From: an uncultured Synergistales bacterium
GTDB lineage: Bacteria > Synergistota > Synergistia > Synergistales > Aminobacteriaceae
NCBI GenBank assembly: GCA_905235735.1
Contig: CAJOMU010000006.1
Span: forward strand, 1-64,000
Direction of reading: 5' to 3'
DNA: 64,000 nt
Shown one piece after another: positions 24,654 through 34,178 of the stretch. How positions within the stretch are numbered: position 1 is the first letter of the stretch; the number at the start of each line of letters is the position of its first letter. The position numbers were made by a program, and so were the translations under genes. The notes beneath the pieces were generated by a model. The model was not told the DNA's origin. It saw nothing but the letters and a program-made list of their open reading frames with translations, and did no database searches.

Positions 24654-25484
24654 ATGCATACAAAGAAAATATTGTTACTGGTGATGTCTCTCGTTATGGT
24701 TTGGTCTTCATGTGCTTTTGCCGGTGATGCTGTGAAAGTCGGTGTACTCTCAAAGCTCAACATGACTGCTGAAGAGTTCAATGCTCTTGTTGCTGATGCT
24801 GTTGATGCCGGAAAGACAAAAATGTTCTCGCTTGCAGGGCCTAAGAGTAAAGTTGAGTTCGTATTCTATGATTCTCTGGTTACTCTTCAAATGGCTCTGA
24901 ACAAAGGTGAAGTTGACGAGATTGCACTTCCTGAGGCAGTTGCAGAGTACATGCTGAACACAAACAGTGATTATGAGATTGCATCAATCACAAGAAGTGA
25001 GCCGACGTTATTATCATTCGGATTCAGGAAGAGTGATGACCCCGAACTCAGGAACAAATTCAACGAAGCATTGCTCTCAATGAAAGAAGACGGTACGCTT
25101 GCGATAATCGTATCGAAGTTCATCACTGAGCCGGGAACAGACATACCTGACACAATAAACTTCATCAAGTACAATAATGCTGACACAGTGAAAGTTGCAG
25201 TTACTGGAGACATACCGCCGATTGATTACGTTGCGCCTGACGGAAAAGCATCAGGGTTTAATGTCGCAGTGCTCGCTGAGATAAGCAGAAGACTTCACAT
25301 TAACGTTGAGCTTGTTGATATTGATGCAGGTGCAAGAGCAGCTTCATTAGCATCTGGACGTTCGGATATTGTGTTCTGGTTCCAGTCGAAGAAGGGTGAT
25401 CTTCGTGCAGATGTTCCTGAAGGTGTAGTGCTTTCGGAATCATATTTTAGCTGGAATGAAATTCTTCACATCAAGAAGAAGTAA
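24654..25484 (+). CDS. exported solute-binding-like protein with swapped lobes (paralogue 1)
   Basis: A 276-residue protein with a signal peptide ('LLLVMSLVMVWSSCAFAG'). Residues ~24-160 resemble the second lobe of family 3 solute-binding proteins ('FYDSLVTLQMALNKGEVDEI', 'ALPEAVAEYML', 'MKEDGTLAIIVSKFI'). Residues ~180-276 resemble the first lobe, which normally comes first ('VKVAVTGDIPPIDYVAPDGK', 'GFNVAVLAEISRRL', 'LASGRSDIVFWF'). The order is therefore the reverse of the usual. It is related to three tandem genes at 51.2-53.9 kb. The ligand is unknown. It follows the GH3 gene by 29 bp and ends at a strong terminator. Confidence 0.8.
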   Translation: MHTKKILLLVMSLVMVWSSCAFAGDAVKVGVLSKLNMTAEEFNALVADAVDAGKTKMFSLAGPKSKVEFVFYDSLVTLQMALNKGEVDEIALPEAVAEYMLNTNSDYEIASITRSEPTLLSFGFRKSDDPELRNKFNEALLSMKEDGTLAIIVSKFITEPGTDIPDTINFIKYNNADTVKVAVTGDIPPIDYVAPDGKASGFNVAVLAEISRRLHINVELVDIDAGARAASLASGRSDIVFWFQSKKGDLRADVPEGVVLSESYFSWNEILHIKKK

Positions 25485-25500
25485 GACGTGAAAATGTTTA

Positions 25501-25530
25501 AAGGCAGTCTGCAATCAAAGAGGCTGCCTT
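25501..25530. terminator. bidirectional terminator between the binding protein and hisD
   Basis: AAGGCAG (25501-25507) pairs with CTGCCTT (25524-25530), followed on the plus strand by TTTT. It separates convergent transcripts of the binding-protein gene and hisD. Confidence 0.85.
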
Positions 25531-25543
25531 TTTTGATTCTGTT

Positions 25544-26809
25544 TCATCTCCTTGTGCGTATTGCCGCACTCTCTGCATGTCCAGTTAATCCCTCTCGCTT
25601 TGCAAAGCTCACAACATCATTTGCATCCTGCCTGAACGCATGTTCAGTGTAGTATATATACTGCGATTTCTTCACGAAGTCTTCAACTGATAACGGACTT
25701 GCAAATCTCGCTGTACCCATTGTAGGAAGTGTATGATTTGCTCCGGCGTAATAATCCCCAAGTGCTTCAGGTGAATATCTTCCCAAGAATATACTTCCCG
25801 CATTCCTGATTTCGTTTTGAGTGATGAAGTCGAAAGGTGAATCAACACATAACTCTAAATGTTCAGGTGCAAGTTCATTCGCAATTTTAACGGCAGTACC
25901 AAGATTGCCCACAACTATTATCGCTCCGTTGTTGTCGATTGATTCACGGGCTATGTCATGACGTTCTAGTTTCGTGATTTGAGATTCAATGTGTGCACTC
26001 ACATTCTTGGCCATTCTTCGCGATGTCGTAATCAGAATCGCAGTCGCAAGTTTATCGTGTTCCGCCTGAGCAAGCATGTCAGCGGCAAGATGTGCCGGGT
26101 CGTTATAGTGGTCTGCAATGATGAGAATTTCACTTGGCCCTGCAATCATATCAATAGCTACCTTACCGAATACCTGACGTTTCGCTTCAGCTACGTAAAC
26201 GTTACCTGGCCCCGTAATTTTATCGACAGGTGGAACGCTTTCTGTTCCATATGCCAATGCCGCAATTGCCTGCGCTCCTCCCATTTTGAAGATTCGATTT
26301 ACTCCTGCAACATGTGCCGCTGAAATTATTTCGGGCTTTATCTCTGGTGGTGTTGCAATGAATATCTCCTCACAACCTGCAATCTTGGCCGGAATTGCAT
26401 TCATTAAGACGCTTGAAGGATATGATGCCGTCCCTCCAGGCACATAAAGACCAACACGCTTTAATGGGATTACACGCTGGCCAAGCATTACGCCTTCCTT
26501 CGGTGAAATCATGAATCCGTTCTGCTTTTGATGCGAATGAAACTCGTAGATGTTTTTTGCAGCACGTTCAAGCAATGCAATAAACTCTTCACCTGTCGTA
26601 TTCAATGCCTCGTCTATTTCTGATTGCGTTACTTCAAGGCTCTCAAGTTCTATTCCGTCAAATTTCTTCTCATACTCTTTGACTGCTTTATCTCCGTTCT
26701 GTTTCACATCTTCTATTATCGCTCTCACTGCTTCACTCACGTCTGGAAGATTAACATGTCTGCACTTGCGTAAATGTTCAAATTCACCCACATTTACTAT
26801 CTGTATCAT
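25544..26809 (-). CDS. hisD: histidinol dehydrogenase
   Basis: A 421-residue enzyme catalysing the last two oxidations of histidine synthesis (histidinol to histidine, NAD+). It has 'YVPGGTASYPSSVLMNAIPA', 'KITGPGNVYVAEAKRQVFG', 'DMIAGPSEILIIADH', 'LAPEHLELCVDSP' and 'GANHTLPTMGTARFASPLS', covering substrate, NAD and zinc sites. Its ATG overlaps the hisG stop (ATGA), indicating translational coupling in a hisZ-hisG-hisD operon. Confidence 0.97.
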   Translation of the reverse strand: MIQIVNVGEFEHLRKCRHVNLPDVSEAVRAIIEDVKQNGDKAVKEYEKKFDGIELESLEVTQSEIDEALNTTGEEFIALLERAAKNIYEFHSHQKQNGFMISPKEGVMLGQRVIPLKRVGLYVPGGTASYPSSVLMNAIPAKIAGCEEIFIATPPEIKPEIISAAHVAGVNRIFKMGGAQAIAALAYGTESVPPVDKITGPGNVYVAEAKRQVFGKVAIDMIAGPSEILIIADHYNDPAHLAADMLAQAEHDKLATAILITTSRRMAKNVSAHIESQITKLERHDIARESIDNNGAIIVVGNLGTAVKIANELAPEHLELCVDSPFDFITQNEIRNAGSIFLGRYSPEALGDYYAGANHTLPTMGTARFASPLSVEDFVKKSQYIYYTEHAFRQDANDVVSFAKREGLTGHAESAAIRTRR

Positions 26810-27423
26810 GAGTTTGTCTCAAGCCTCCTCATCATTTCGCTGATTATTTCTTTCTTGAATTTATATGCTGATTTGTTCGCTATCAGTCTCGCACTCAGTT
26901 CCGAAATCACACTCAGAACATGAAGATTATTCTCGCGTAATGTCGTCCCCGTTTCAACTATATCAACTATAACATCAGACAGCCCTAACACAGGTGCAAG
27001 TTCAAGTGAACCTCTGAGAGTGATAATATCAATGTCGCGGCCAAGTCCCGCATAATAATTCTGCGCTATGTTCGGAAATTCCGTTGCTACAGCCAGTGTC
27101 TTCCGTGAATCATCAATGAAGTCTTCACGTGCAGCAACACTCATTCTGCAATATCCCGTCTTCAGGTCTGAGAGTTCATACACATCAGGGTTACGTTCAA
27201 GCAGAATATCTTTTCCTGCAACGCCGATGTCTGCTGTTCCTCGTTCAACGTATACAGGGACATCAAACGGTTTAACCCAGAAGCATCGCATATCAAGTTC
27301 TTCATTCAAGAACACAAGCCTGCGATTATTGTCGAGCATACCGGGAAATTCATAGCCTGACTTCGCAAATAACCTGCAAACTTTCTCGCCTAATCTGCCT
27401 TTCGGAAGTGCAATGTTAAGCAC
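26806..27423 (-). CDS. hisG: ATP phosphoribosyltransferase, short catalytic form
   Basis: About 205 residues, the short HisG that needs HisZ for activity. It starts histidine synthesis from ATP and PRPP. Visible motifs are 'IALPKGRLGEKVCRLF', 'YVERGTADIGVAGKDILLE', 'NIAQNYYAGLG' and the PRPP loop 'DIVETGTTLRENNL'. The C-terminal regulatory domain of long HisG is absent. I prefer GTG 27423, which keeps GGGGAA at a normal distance; GTG 27432 is closer to the site. It overlaps hisZ by 8 bp and hisD by 4 bp. Confidence 0.95.
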   Translation of the reverse strand: MLNIALPKGRLGEKVCRLFAKSGYEFPGMLDNNRRLVFLNEELDMRCFWVKPFDVPVYVERGTADIGVAGKDILLERNPDVYELSDLKTGYCRMSVAAREDFIDDSRKTLAVATEFPNIAQNYYAGLGRDIDIITLRGSLELAPVLGLSDVIVDIVETGTTLRENNLHVLSVISELSARLIANKSAYKFKKEIISEMMRRLETNS

Positions 27424-28276
27424 GTGAATCACTTCCCCTTTCGATTAAATCAAGATACACCGCAAATCCTAATGCCTTTGAATTTGAATCTCTTCCCATC
27501 ATGTGAATCAGATTGTCGTATTCTCCTCCTGATAATATGCTCTCCGTTATTCCCTCAATGAATCCCTTGAAGACAATCCCGTTATAGTAGTTCAGGTTGT
27601 TCACTGCTGAGAAATCTACGTGAAGTTCATCATAGTATTCATTCATTCCTTCGAGTATCTTCAGACAATGTGAATCCGTTATGTCTTCGAGAACATGAAG
27701 TGCTTTGTCCGGTGAATCTTGAAGCTCGGCAAGCAAGATTAAATTCTCTGGTGCATTTAAACTCTTCAGGCCATGAATATTTTTCTCAGCGAGACACTTC
27801 AATATCTCATCGCGATTCTCATTTCCCTTCAGCAAATCCGTAATCACTCCCGCATCTGCTATGTCGAGAATACATCTTCGAGTTCCTGCAATTAATCTCA
27901 GGCTCATTACTGCAAGTTCAATTACCTCCCGAACATCTTCATCTCTGAGTGTTCCAATGCATTCTATTCCTGCCTGTGAAATTTCATGAAATGAATTCGC
28001 GTTCTTCGGTACACGATACACTTTTTCATCGTAATAGAACTTCTGCAATGAATCTTCTTTCGCGTGCTTCACGATAGACAGCGTTACATCTGGACGTAGT
28101 GCCATGAGCTTACCGTTTATGTCCGTGAATGTCAGAATTGCCTTCGATGCGAGAAAATCTTTCTTGTCGGCGTAAAAGTCATATTCTTCAAAGCGGCTCA
28201 TTCTGTAAAATGAATATCCATGCGATTCATATATCTCTCGCAGTGAAAGAGCTGCTTTTTCTTCTGGTCTTAACAT
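27416..28276 (-). CDS. hisZ: ATP phosphoribosyltransferase regulatory subunit
   Basis: About 286 residues, a histidyl-tRNA-synthetase paralogue without the anticodon-binding domain that forms the HisG-HisZ octamer. It has the class II core ('FTDINGKLMALRPDVTLSIV', 'SFHEISQAGIECIG', 'LNYYNGIVFKGFIEGI', 'LSGGEYDNLI'), but lacks a full HisRS C-terminus, and it adjoins short hisG. The ATG at 28276 gives 'MLRPEEKAALSLREIY'; the ribosome site GGAGA is far (15 nt). Confidence 0.93.
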   Translation of the reverse strand: MLRPEEKAALSLREIYESHGYSFYRMSRFEEYDFYADKKDFLASKAILTFTDINGKLMALRPDVTLSIVKHAKEDSLQKFYYDEKVYRVPKNANSFHEISQAGIECIGTLRDEDVREVIELAVMSLRLIAGTRRCILDIADAGVITDLLKGNENRDEILKCLAEKNIHGLKSLNAPENLILLAELQDSPDKALHVLEDITDSHCLKILEGMNEYYDELHVDFSAVNNLNYYNGIVFKGFIEGITESILSGGEYDNLIHMMGRDSNSKALGFAVYLDLIERGSDSRA

Positions 28277-28393
28277 AATTATGAATATCAATCTCCGTTT
28301 TTTTCTGGTAATGATAGCATACAGCAAAAACACTCATGCTATAATTGCAAAAATTACATAGACAAAAACTAGAGAGAGGCGCAAATTATTATT

Positions 28394-29077
28394 TTGACTG
28401 CCAATGAATCAAATGAACCTTGCCGTGTTATATTAGCGCGTCATGGTCAAACTGAATGGAACAAAGAGCTTCGGTTTCAGGGCAAAACTAATATTCAGCT
28501 TACCAATGAAGGTATGCGTCAGGCTCATGCACTGTCCGAACGTTTATCGTCCTGGCCTCCTGACGTGATATACTCAAGCCCTCTTGACCGTGCTTTATAT
28601 ACTGCTGAGGCAATCGCTGAACGACATAATATGAAACCAATCATAATGGATGAACTTCAAGAGATAAATTTCGCATCTTGGGAAGGACAATCTATTCCAG
28701 GTCTCGAACGTGATCAGCATGAAGTCTTCTCTCGATGGAGAGCTGATCCCTTCTTTAATCCTCCTGATGGTGCTGAAAACTGGAATGAAATCTCTGAAAG
28801 ATTATCACGTGCAGTGAAGAAAATTCTCGCTGGTGGACATAAACGTATCATTACCGTCTCACATGGTGGAATAATCAGAGCACTCTATGCCGTCTTAACG
28901 GGATTAAATCCCCATAAGACATGGAATATGGACGTGTCCAACTGTGCAATCAGCGGAATCGAATTGCGTTACGGCAGAGCATGTTTAGCGTTCGCAAATG
29001 ATGACTTGCATATCAGAGCCGGGTCTTATGGTCAGAAATTACCTGTGTGGGGTACAAGTTATGAGCTTAGAGCCTGA
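28394..29077 (+). CDS. histidine phosphatase family (phosphoglycerate mutase-like) protein
   Basis: A 227-residue enzyme with the phosphohistidine motif 'VILARHGQTEWNKELRFQGK', 'YSSPLDRALYTAEAI', the acid 'INFASWEGQSI' and the second histidine 'ITVSHGGIIRALYAVLTGL'. This pattern fits broad-specificity phosphatases of the CobC/GpmB group; the substrate is unknown. The start appears to be TTG 28394, with a poor ribosome site. It overlaps the following sigma factor by 17 bp. An extended -10-like TGCTATAAT lies at 28338-28345. Confidence 0.88.
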   Translation: MTANESNEPCRVILARHGQTEWNKELRFQGKTNIQLTNEGMRQAHALSERLSSWPPDVIYSSPLDRALYTAEAIAERHNMKPIIMDELQEINFASWEGQSIPGLERDQHEVFSRWRADPFFNPPDGAENWNEISERLSRAVKKILAGGHKRIITVSHGGIIRALYAVLTGLNPHKTWNMDVSNCAISGIELRYGRACLAFANDDLHIRAGSYGQKLPVWGTSYELRA

Positions 29078-29618
29078 ACGTGAACGTGAATTATGGAAGC
29101 TCTGTGCTGACGGAGACATTGAAGCAAGAGAAGAATTGATTGTTGCGTATCGTCCCTTAGTGTTCTGGATTGCAGGGAAGATTCACGTAACAGATAATGA
29201 GCTTAAACAGGACATCATTCAGGAAGGAATGCTTGCGTTAATTCGTGCTGTCGATAAGTTTGAACCTGAACGCGAATTCAAATTCTCTACGTATGCATAT
29301 CATAAAATTCATGGCCAGATAATAAACATGCTCGAACGCTCAGAGAAAAAAGCTCCTCTTCCTGTTCCTGATGATTGGCTCGTACCAGATGATGTTTATT
29401 ATGATGGTGAAGATGACTGGCTCGATGTCTCACAAAGCATTTCAAAACTTGAAGGACGTGAAGCTGAAATCGTAAACGCTTTATTCTTTGAAGGCAAAAA
29501 ACCTAAAGACGTTGCCAACGAAAAAAAACTCGATGTCAGTCATGTATATAGGCTCAGAAGAACCGCAATAGCAAAAATTCGCGGCTGGCTTGGACTTCAA
29601 ACAGCAAAAGGAGTGTGA
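29061..29618 (+). CDS. sigma-70 family RNA polymerase sigma factor
   Basis: A 185-residue sigma factor with region 2 ('LVFWIAGKIHVTDNELKQDI', 'QEGMLALIRAVDKFEPEREF', 'KFSTYAYHKIHGQIINML') and a region 4-like helix-turn-helix ('GREAEIVNALFFEGKKPKDV', 'HVYRLRRTAIAKIRGWLG'). Regions 1 and 3 are minimal, as in group 3 alternative factors (flagellar, sporulation or stress types). ATG 29061 overlaps the phosphatase end. It is not clearly FliA. It precedes the bamA/lpx envelope genes, so an envelope or stress regulon is possible. Partner-switching genes at 43-51 kb would need a target sigma, and this is one candidate. Confidence 0.85.
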   Translation: MSLEPERERELWKLCADGDIEAREELIVAYRPLVFWIAGKIHVTDNELKQDIIQEGMLALIRAVDKFEPEREFKFSTYAYHKIHGQIINMLERSEKKAPLPVPDDWLVPDDVYYDGEDDWLDVSQSISKLEGREAEIVNALFFEGKKPKDVANEKKLDVSHVYRLRRTAIAKIRGWLGLQTAKGV

Positions 29619-29622
29619 ACTT

Positions 29623-30195
29623 TTGAGACGCTGTGCAGTAGACAAAAAAGTAGCAGGTATAATACGATGGCTCGAAAGACTGAAAAAGTCATACAGTGAT
29701 GGCGCAATTGAATCCGCTTTAATGGACGCTGAATGTGCTCGTGCAGACCTTGAAAACCTTCGTAATGATGTCTGGCTGAAAGTTAAACCCGAAAAGCATA
29801 AATCATCTAACTCTTCGATGAGCTTTCTTCGACGTGTATTGCTGGCCGTAATCGTTATTCTCTTTCATGTTGCTCCCCTCGCAAAAGATAACGTGCCTTC
29901 ACCTACAGTAACAGAAGAGATAAAAGCATTAACTCAGCCTCAGCCTAAACCAATAATAATAGTCCGTGAATATGACAAGCCCGAAGTGAAACCTTCAAAG
30001 GCTGAAACATCTCCAAAAAGGTCATCACGAAAACAGGTTACTCAGAAGAAAACATCAGTTAGTCCGAAGCCTACAACAACATCATCATACAGAGCATCAC
30101 AAAAGACTGTTCCATATGATAAAGTGTTATCGTTAGTTCAGACAGGACAGAGAGCATTGAAGGAAAATACTTCAGTGATAAGCATAAAGAAATAA
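29623..30195 (+). CDS. single-pass membrane protein of unknown function, Pro/Lys/Ser-rich tail
   Basis: About 190 residues, not matched to a family I know. An N-terminal helical, charged part (~1-65) is followed by one membrane segment ('FLRRVLLAVIVILFHVAPLA') and then a long low-complexity tail rich in Pro, Lys, Ser and Thr ('PQPKPIIIVREYDKPEVKPS'), which would lie in the periplasm. TTG 29623 has GGAG 8-9 nt upstream and is preferred to TTG 29590, which lies inside the sigma gene. The location before bamA suggests an envelope role, but this is only context. Confidence 0.65.
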   Translation: MRRCAVDKKVAGIIRWLERLKKSYSDGAIESALMDAECARADLENLRNDVWLKVKPEKHKSSNSSMSFLRRVLLAVIVILFHVAPLAKDNVPSPTVTEEIKALTQPQPKPIIIVREYDKPEVKPSKAETSPKRSSRKQVTQKKTSVSPKPTTTSSYRASQKTVPYDKVLSLVQTGQRALKENTSVISIKK

Positions 30196-30226
30196 ACGAT
30201 ATATGAAGGGAGAGTGTTTATTTGTC

Positions 30227-31963
30227 ATGAGGCAATACATAAAATTTTTAGCTGTTATCGTTCTTATTCTCGTTCCATCTTTCGCTTACTCCGCAGAAGA
30301 TCAGGTTGTTCAAATTACATCTGTCGGCGTTACTGGCAATGAGCATATAGCAACTGAATATATCCTGAACGTAGTTGACACTAAACCTGGAATGACACTT
30401 AGCAGGGATATGATTCGTTCGGACATTGAGGCTATATACAATCAGGGCTTCTTCTCGTTCGCTGATGCTGAAATGAGACCTGAAGGCGGCGGCGTATCCT
30501 TAATGTTTTCTGTGCGCGAAAATCCAGTCATCGAATCAATAACGTTCACTGGCAATACTCTTTACACTGATGAACAGCTCATGAGGGAAGTGTTATCGCA
30601 GGTTGGCACAACGTTCAACAGAAACTTTTTCCGGAATGACCTCGACAGAATTCAGGAGAAATATCATAAGGACGGTTACGTTATGGTTCGTGTATCTGAC
30701 GTTCAGATTGAAGGCGGGAATATCTACGTAACGATACTTGAACCCAAAGTAGGAGACGTAATCATTCAGGGCAATACGAAGACTAAGACGTATGTAATCA
30801 GACGCGAGATAAAATTGAAACAGGGAGATATTTTCAACGTAATTCACTTCAGACATCAGCTCGGAAAATTACAGGGTCTCGGTTTCTTCGAAGATGTCAA
30901 CGTCGCATTTGATGTCCCTCAAGATTCAGAAGGTCTCGTTGACCTCATCATCACAGTCAAAGAGAAACGCACTGCATCTATAGGACTGAACTTAGCATAC
31001 GGCTCTGAAAGCGGAATTGCTGGAGGCTTAACGTACAGCGATACTAACATTTTCGGTCGTGGAATAAAATTCGAAGTAGGCTTCAATGAGGGTGATGATG
31101 CTATGTACTGGGTCAGTCTCTCAAATCCTTACATGGACGCACAGACATTTGGCTGGAGTGTAGGAGCAAGATACAGACACTATGATGATAGATATTATTA
31201 TCGTCAGGGAAGGAAACAGTTCGAGTACGATGAAAAGACCATAAGCGTATATGCAGGCTTAGGCAGGAAATTTTCAAATGAAGACTGGAGCTGGTTCTTA
31301 ACACTCAGGAATGAACATGCAGATTATGATAACGTTCACAATGCAATACCTGGCTACATTGACGATTTAACTCCGTGGGACGGAACAAATCAGACAGTCG
31401 AACTTCAATTCGTGTGGGATAAACGCGACCCTTATTCACCATACCCGAAAGGCTTCGTCTGGGATACGAACTTCGAGCAGGCAGTTGAACTTCTCGGAGG
31501 AGAATACAGCTATCTTAAATACTGGACACAGGCAAGACTTTACGCCTCACTCAATAAGATAGTAGCAGGCATAGCAGACACTTCAGGTTCATGGACTGAT
31601 GAGAACCCGTTATTGTTCGCGGCACGTGTACGCGTAGGTTCATCAACAGAAGATGAATTGCCGTCATTCGCGAGATATTCGCTCGGAGGAATGAATACAC
31701 TCAGAGGATATAACTCACGTTCATTTGAGGGAAGTAGTTTCTATCTCGGTAACTTTGAGCTTAGAGTTCCAGTTAGTTCTGCGTTATCTCTTGTCGGATT
31801 TTATGACATAGGCAACGCTGATTCTGATATGGACTGGGGCAATTATCACGATAATTATGGGTTCGGAATAAGAGTAAAAACGCCATTCGGGAATTTGCGT
31901 GTAGATTATGCAAAGGGTGAAGACGAGAACAGAACGTATTTTGGTTTCGGCGAAATGTTTTAG
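30227..31963 (+). CDS. bamA: outer-membrane protein assembly factor BamA (Omp85), three POTRA domains
   Basis: About 578 residues. BamA inserts beta-barrel proteins into the outer membrane. The signal peptide is 'FLAVIVLILVPSFAYSAEDQ'. Three POTRA repeats span roughly residues 25-250 ('SVGVTGNEHIATEYILNVVD', 'SITFTGNTLYTDEQLMREVL', 'DVIIQGNTKTKTYVIRREIK'), against five in E. coli. The C-terminal 16-stranded barrel includes 'SLGGMNTLRGYNSRSFEGSS' and ends 'YFGFGEMF' with terminal Phe. ATG 30227 gives a normal signal peptide; ATG 30203 would add eight residues. It lies upstream of the lipid A genes. Confidence 0.95.
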   Translation: MRQYIKFLAVIVLILVPSFAYSAEDQVVQITSVGVTGNEHIATEYILNVVDTKPGMTLSRDMIRSDIEAIYNQGFFSFADAEMRPEGGGVSLMFSVRENPVIESITFTGNTLYTDEQLMREVLSQVGTTFNRNFFRNDLDRIQEKYHKDGYVMVRVSDVQIEGGNIYVTILEPKVGDVIIQGNTKTKTYVIRREIKLKQGDIFNVIHFRHQLGKLQGLGFFEDVNVAFDVPQDSEGLVDLIITVKEKRTASIGLNLAYGSESGIAGGLTYSDTNIFGRGIKFEVGFNEGDDAMYWVSLSNPYMDAQTFGWSVGARYRHYDDRYYYRQGRKQFEYDEKTISVYAGLGRKFSNEDWSWFLTLRNEHADYDNVHNAIPGYIDDLTPWDGTNQTVELQFVWDKRDPYSPYPKGFVWDTNFEQAVELLGGEYSYLKYWTQARLYASLNKIVAGIADTSGSWTDENPLLFAARVRVGSSTEDELPSFARYSLGGMNTLRGYNSRSFEGSSFYLGNFELRVPVSSALSLVGFYDIGNADSDMDWGNYHDNYGFGIRVKTPFGNLRVDYAKGEDENRTYFGFGEMF

Positions 31964-33176
31964 CATAATACTTTTTCTGTCCTGTTATGCGTCTTGCTCT
32001 CATGCCCTCACAGTCTCAGGTTTGCCTTCGTGGCTTGAAGGTGCAGTAGTAAGGAGCTTAAATGCCGTATGGTCTGAAATTCCCAATAGTCCAGATATAG
32101 ACCGTGAAGGAACATTAGCATTAGTAGCATCGAGATTATTTGCAGGTTATGATGTTTCGCTGAACCAACATGTTAATGCAGAACGTGAAGGGCCTGCAAT
32201 TTTTTTTGTGCCTCATAAGGAGGAACTCATTCATGCTGACGTTAAAATACTCTCCCCTGATTTACGCGGAATGTCCCTTCATTGGTTCGTGAATGATACT
32301 GCCGGAATGTCCGAAGAGATTGCTGATGTGGTTGATGAATTGCCTCAGAGTGCATTGACGTGGGCAGATGAAGCATTGCGTGAAAGGTTGAAGAAGATTG
32401 TTGAGGCCAGACTTCCGGGATGGAATTTCACTCAGCAGATTTATCTTGCACCAGACAGCACACTAATCAGCTTATCTTTCAGGCCAGGCGACTCAATGAT
32501 ACTCGCAGTGAAACCTGAAATATATTCCCGAACTCTTCCCGTGATGTTCCGTTCGTATCTCGAATCTATTCTCATTCCCGCATTATCGCCGCTGATTGGT
32601 GTACCAGTGAGATGGGCAGAACGTCATAAAAGTGAGATTGAGAAGTTTGCACATGATTTTCTTGAAGACAGACACACGGTAGAGAACATGAAAGCATACG
32701 TGAACATAAAATTTTCTCCAGGAAAGGTTTCAGGACTTCAGGCACGAGTTGATAGTGAGAACTTATCATTTCAGATGTGGGTATCAGCATACGCAGGTCT
32801 CAATGAACGTTACCCTGAAGCAGGAGCATTCTTCGGTTATAGTCCGAACTGGAGCCTTCACACAGAATTTTATGCTGAACTTCTCTTCTCACTTGAAGAC
32901 TTCGGCGTAACTAATAGAATTGGAGGACGCATTGAACTCTTTGATAATTTCTGGGCAGGAATAGAAAATCAATGGCCGGAAAATAAATATTTCTTCAGGT
33001 TTCAATATATCCCGTTACGAATCAGGAGACCATATGCATTATGGCGATACAGTCCGGAACTTGATGCACATGAAGCGGCATTAGGTTACATTCTCGATGA
33101 GCATATATCGATTGAAATATATTATGACAATACAGGTGATAATAAAATAGGGATACGTGGAACATGGCACTTATAG
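31908..33176 (+). CDS. predicted exported envelope protein of unknown function
   Basis: A 422-residue protein with a signal peptide ('FSIILFLSCYASCSHALTVS'). The central part is alpha/beta and the last ~150 residues alternate in the way of outer-membrane beta strands ('FFGYSPNWSLHTEFYAELLF', 'RIGGRIELFDNFWAGIENQW', 'SIEIYYDNTGDNKIGIRGTW'). I do not recognise a family. The start codon is uncertain: ATG 31908 overlaps bamA by 56 bp; TTG 31941 is an alternative giving a shorter signal peptide. Position between bamA and lpxD suggests outer-membrane biogenesis. Confidence 0.7.
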   Translation: MQRVKTRTERILVSAKCFSIILFLSCYASCSHALTVSGLPSWLEGAVVRSLNAVWSEIPNSPDIDREGTLALVASRLFAGYDVSLNQHVNAEREGPAIFFVPHKEELIHADVKILSPDLRGMSLHWFVNDTAGMSEEIADVVDELPQSALTWADEALRERLKKIVEARLPGWNFTQQIYLAPDSTLISLSFRPGDSMILAVKPEIYSRTLPVMFRSYLESILIPALSPLIGVPVRWAERHKSEIEKFAHDFLEDRHTVENMKAYVNIKFSPGKVSGLQARVDSENLSFQMWVSAYAGLNERYPEAGAFFGYSPNWSLHTEFYAELLFSLEDFGVTNRIGGRIELFDNFWAGIENQWPENKYFFRFQYIPLRIRRPYALWRYSPELDAHEAALGYILDEHISIEIYYDNTGDNKIGIRGTWHL

Positions 33177-33200
33177 CATTAAAGGAGGAATGAAAATACA

Positions 33201-34178
33201 ATGAGTGAGATAACACTCGCAGAACTAGCAGAAAGATTGAAAGATAAATCGATAATTGTGTCAGGAGATTCAAATCATAAGGTTAAACGCATTGCACCTC
33301 CAGAAAGTGCAGATTATGAATCTCTCTGTGTAATCTGGGACAAGAAAGCACTCGAACATTTGAATTCTGAAACAGCAATTGCAGCACCTAAAGAATTTTT
33401 TGAAAGCACGAAATATGACGGCATAATATGCGTTAATCCTCGTGCATTACTTCCGAAACTCACAGAAATATTCTCATCTCATCAGTCCAAACTCAAGGGC
33501 ATAAATCCTAAAGCAGAAGTTTCACCAACAGCGAGCATTTCACCTGACGCATATGTATCGGCGTTTGCATATGTCGGAGATAACTGCACCGTTGAAGAAG
33601 GAACAATCATTGAACCTCATGCAGTACTGATTCAGAATGTGAAGGTCGGTAAGAATTGCATCATTCATTCTGGTGCTGTAATCGGATGTGATGGTTTCGG
33701 CTTTGAACGCACAGCTGAAGGTCTGGTGAAAATTCCTCAAATGGGAGGCGTAGTTATCGGTGATGATGTTGAAATCGGAGCATGTACAGCAATAGACAGA
33801 GGAACATTGAGAGATACGGTTATAGGATCAGGGACGAAGATAGACAATCATGTACAGATAGGGCATAACGTAATCGTAGGGAAGAACTGCATATTATGTT
33901 CGATGTCAGGCATAGGGGGAAGCACAGTGCTTGAGGATAACGTAACGATGTCAATTCAGGCGGGAATAACAGACCATGTTCATATCGGAGCGAATACGAT
34001 AATAGCCGGACGATGTGGTGTAACGAATGACCTTCCTGCAAATAGTGTTGTAGCGGGTTTCCCTGCAAGACCTCACAATGAAGCTAAACGTGCTTTAATT
34101 TTGGCCGCAGATTTGCCGTCATTGTACAAGAGGATACGAATACTTGAGAAAAAAGTTGAGGCCATGCAAAAATCATGA
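33201..34178 (+). CDS. lpxD: UDP-3-O-acylglucosamine N-acyltransferase
   Basis: A 325-residue left-handed beta-helix acyltransferase, third step of lipid A synthesis. An N-terminal uridine-binding domain (~1-100) is followed by hexapeptide repeats ('NPKAEVSPTASISPDAYVSA', 'NVKVGKNCIIHSGAVIGCDG', 'AIDRGTLRDTVIGSGTKIDN') that include the catalytic histidine in 'DNHVQIGHNV'. It has a C-terminal helix. AAGGAGG lies 12-13 nt before ATG. The stop overlaps lpxC (ATGA). Confidence 0.96.
   Translation: MSEITLAELAERLKDKSIIVSGDSNHKVKRIAPPESADYESLCVIWDKKALEHLNSETAIAAPKEFFESTKYDGIICVNPRALLPKLTEIFSSHQSKLKGINPKAEVSPTASISPDAYVSAFAYVGDNCTVEEGTIIEPHAVLIQNVKVGKNCIIHSGAVIGCDGFGFERTAEGLVKIPQMGGVVIGDDVEIGACTAIDRGTLRDTVIGSGTKIDNHVQIGHNVIVGKNCILCSMSGIGGSTVLEDNVTMSIQAGITDHVHIGANTIIAGRCGVTNDLPANSVVAGFPARPHNEAKRALILAADLPSLYKRIRILEKKVEAMQKS

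Noticed and set aside
27416-28276. Histidyl-tRNA synthetase
   Set aside because: Too short, no anticodon-binding domain, and fused in an operon with short-form hisG; HisZ fits better.
29061-29618. Assignment of the sigma factor as FliA (sigma-28)
   Set aside because: Flagellin is far away and the protein is short with no clear region 3; the generic sigma-70 family call is safer.
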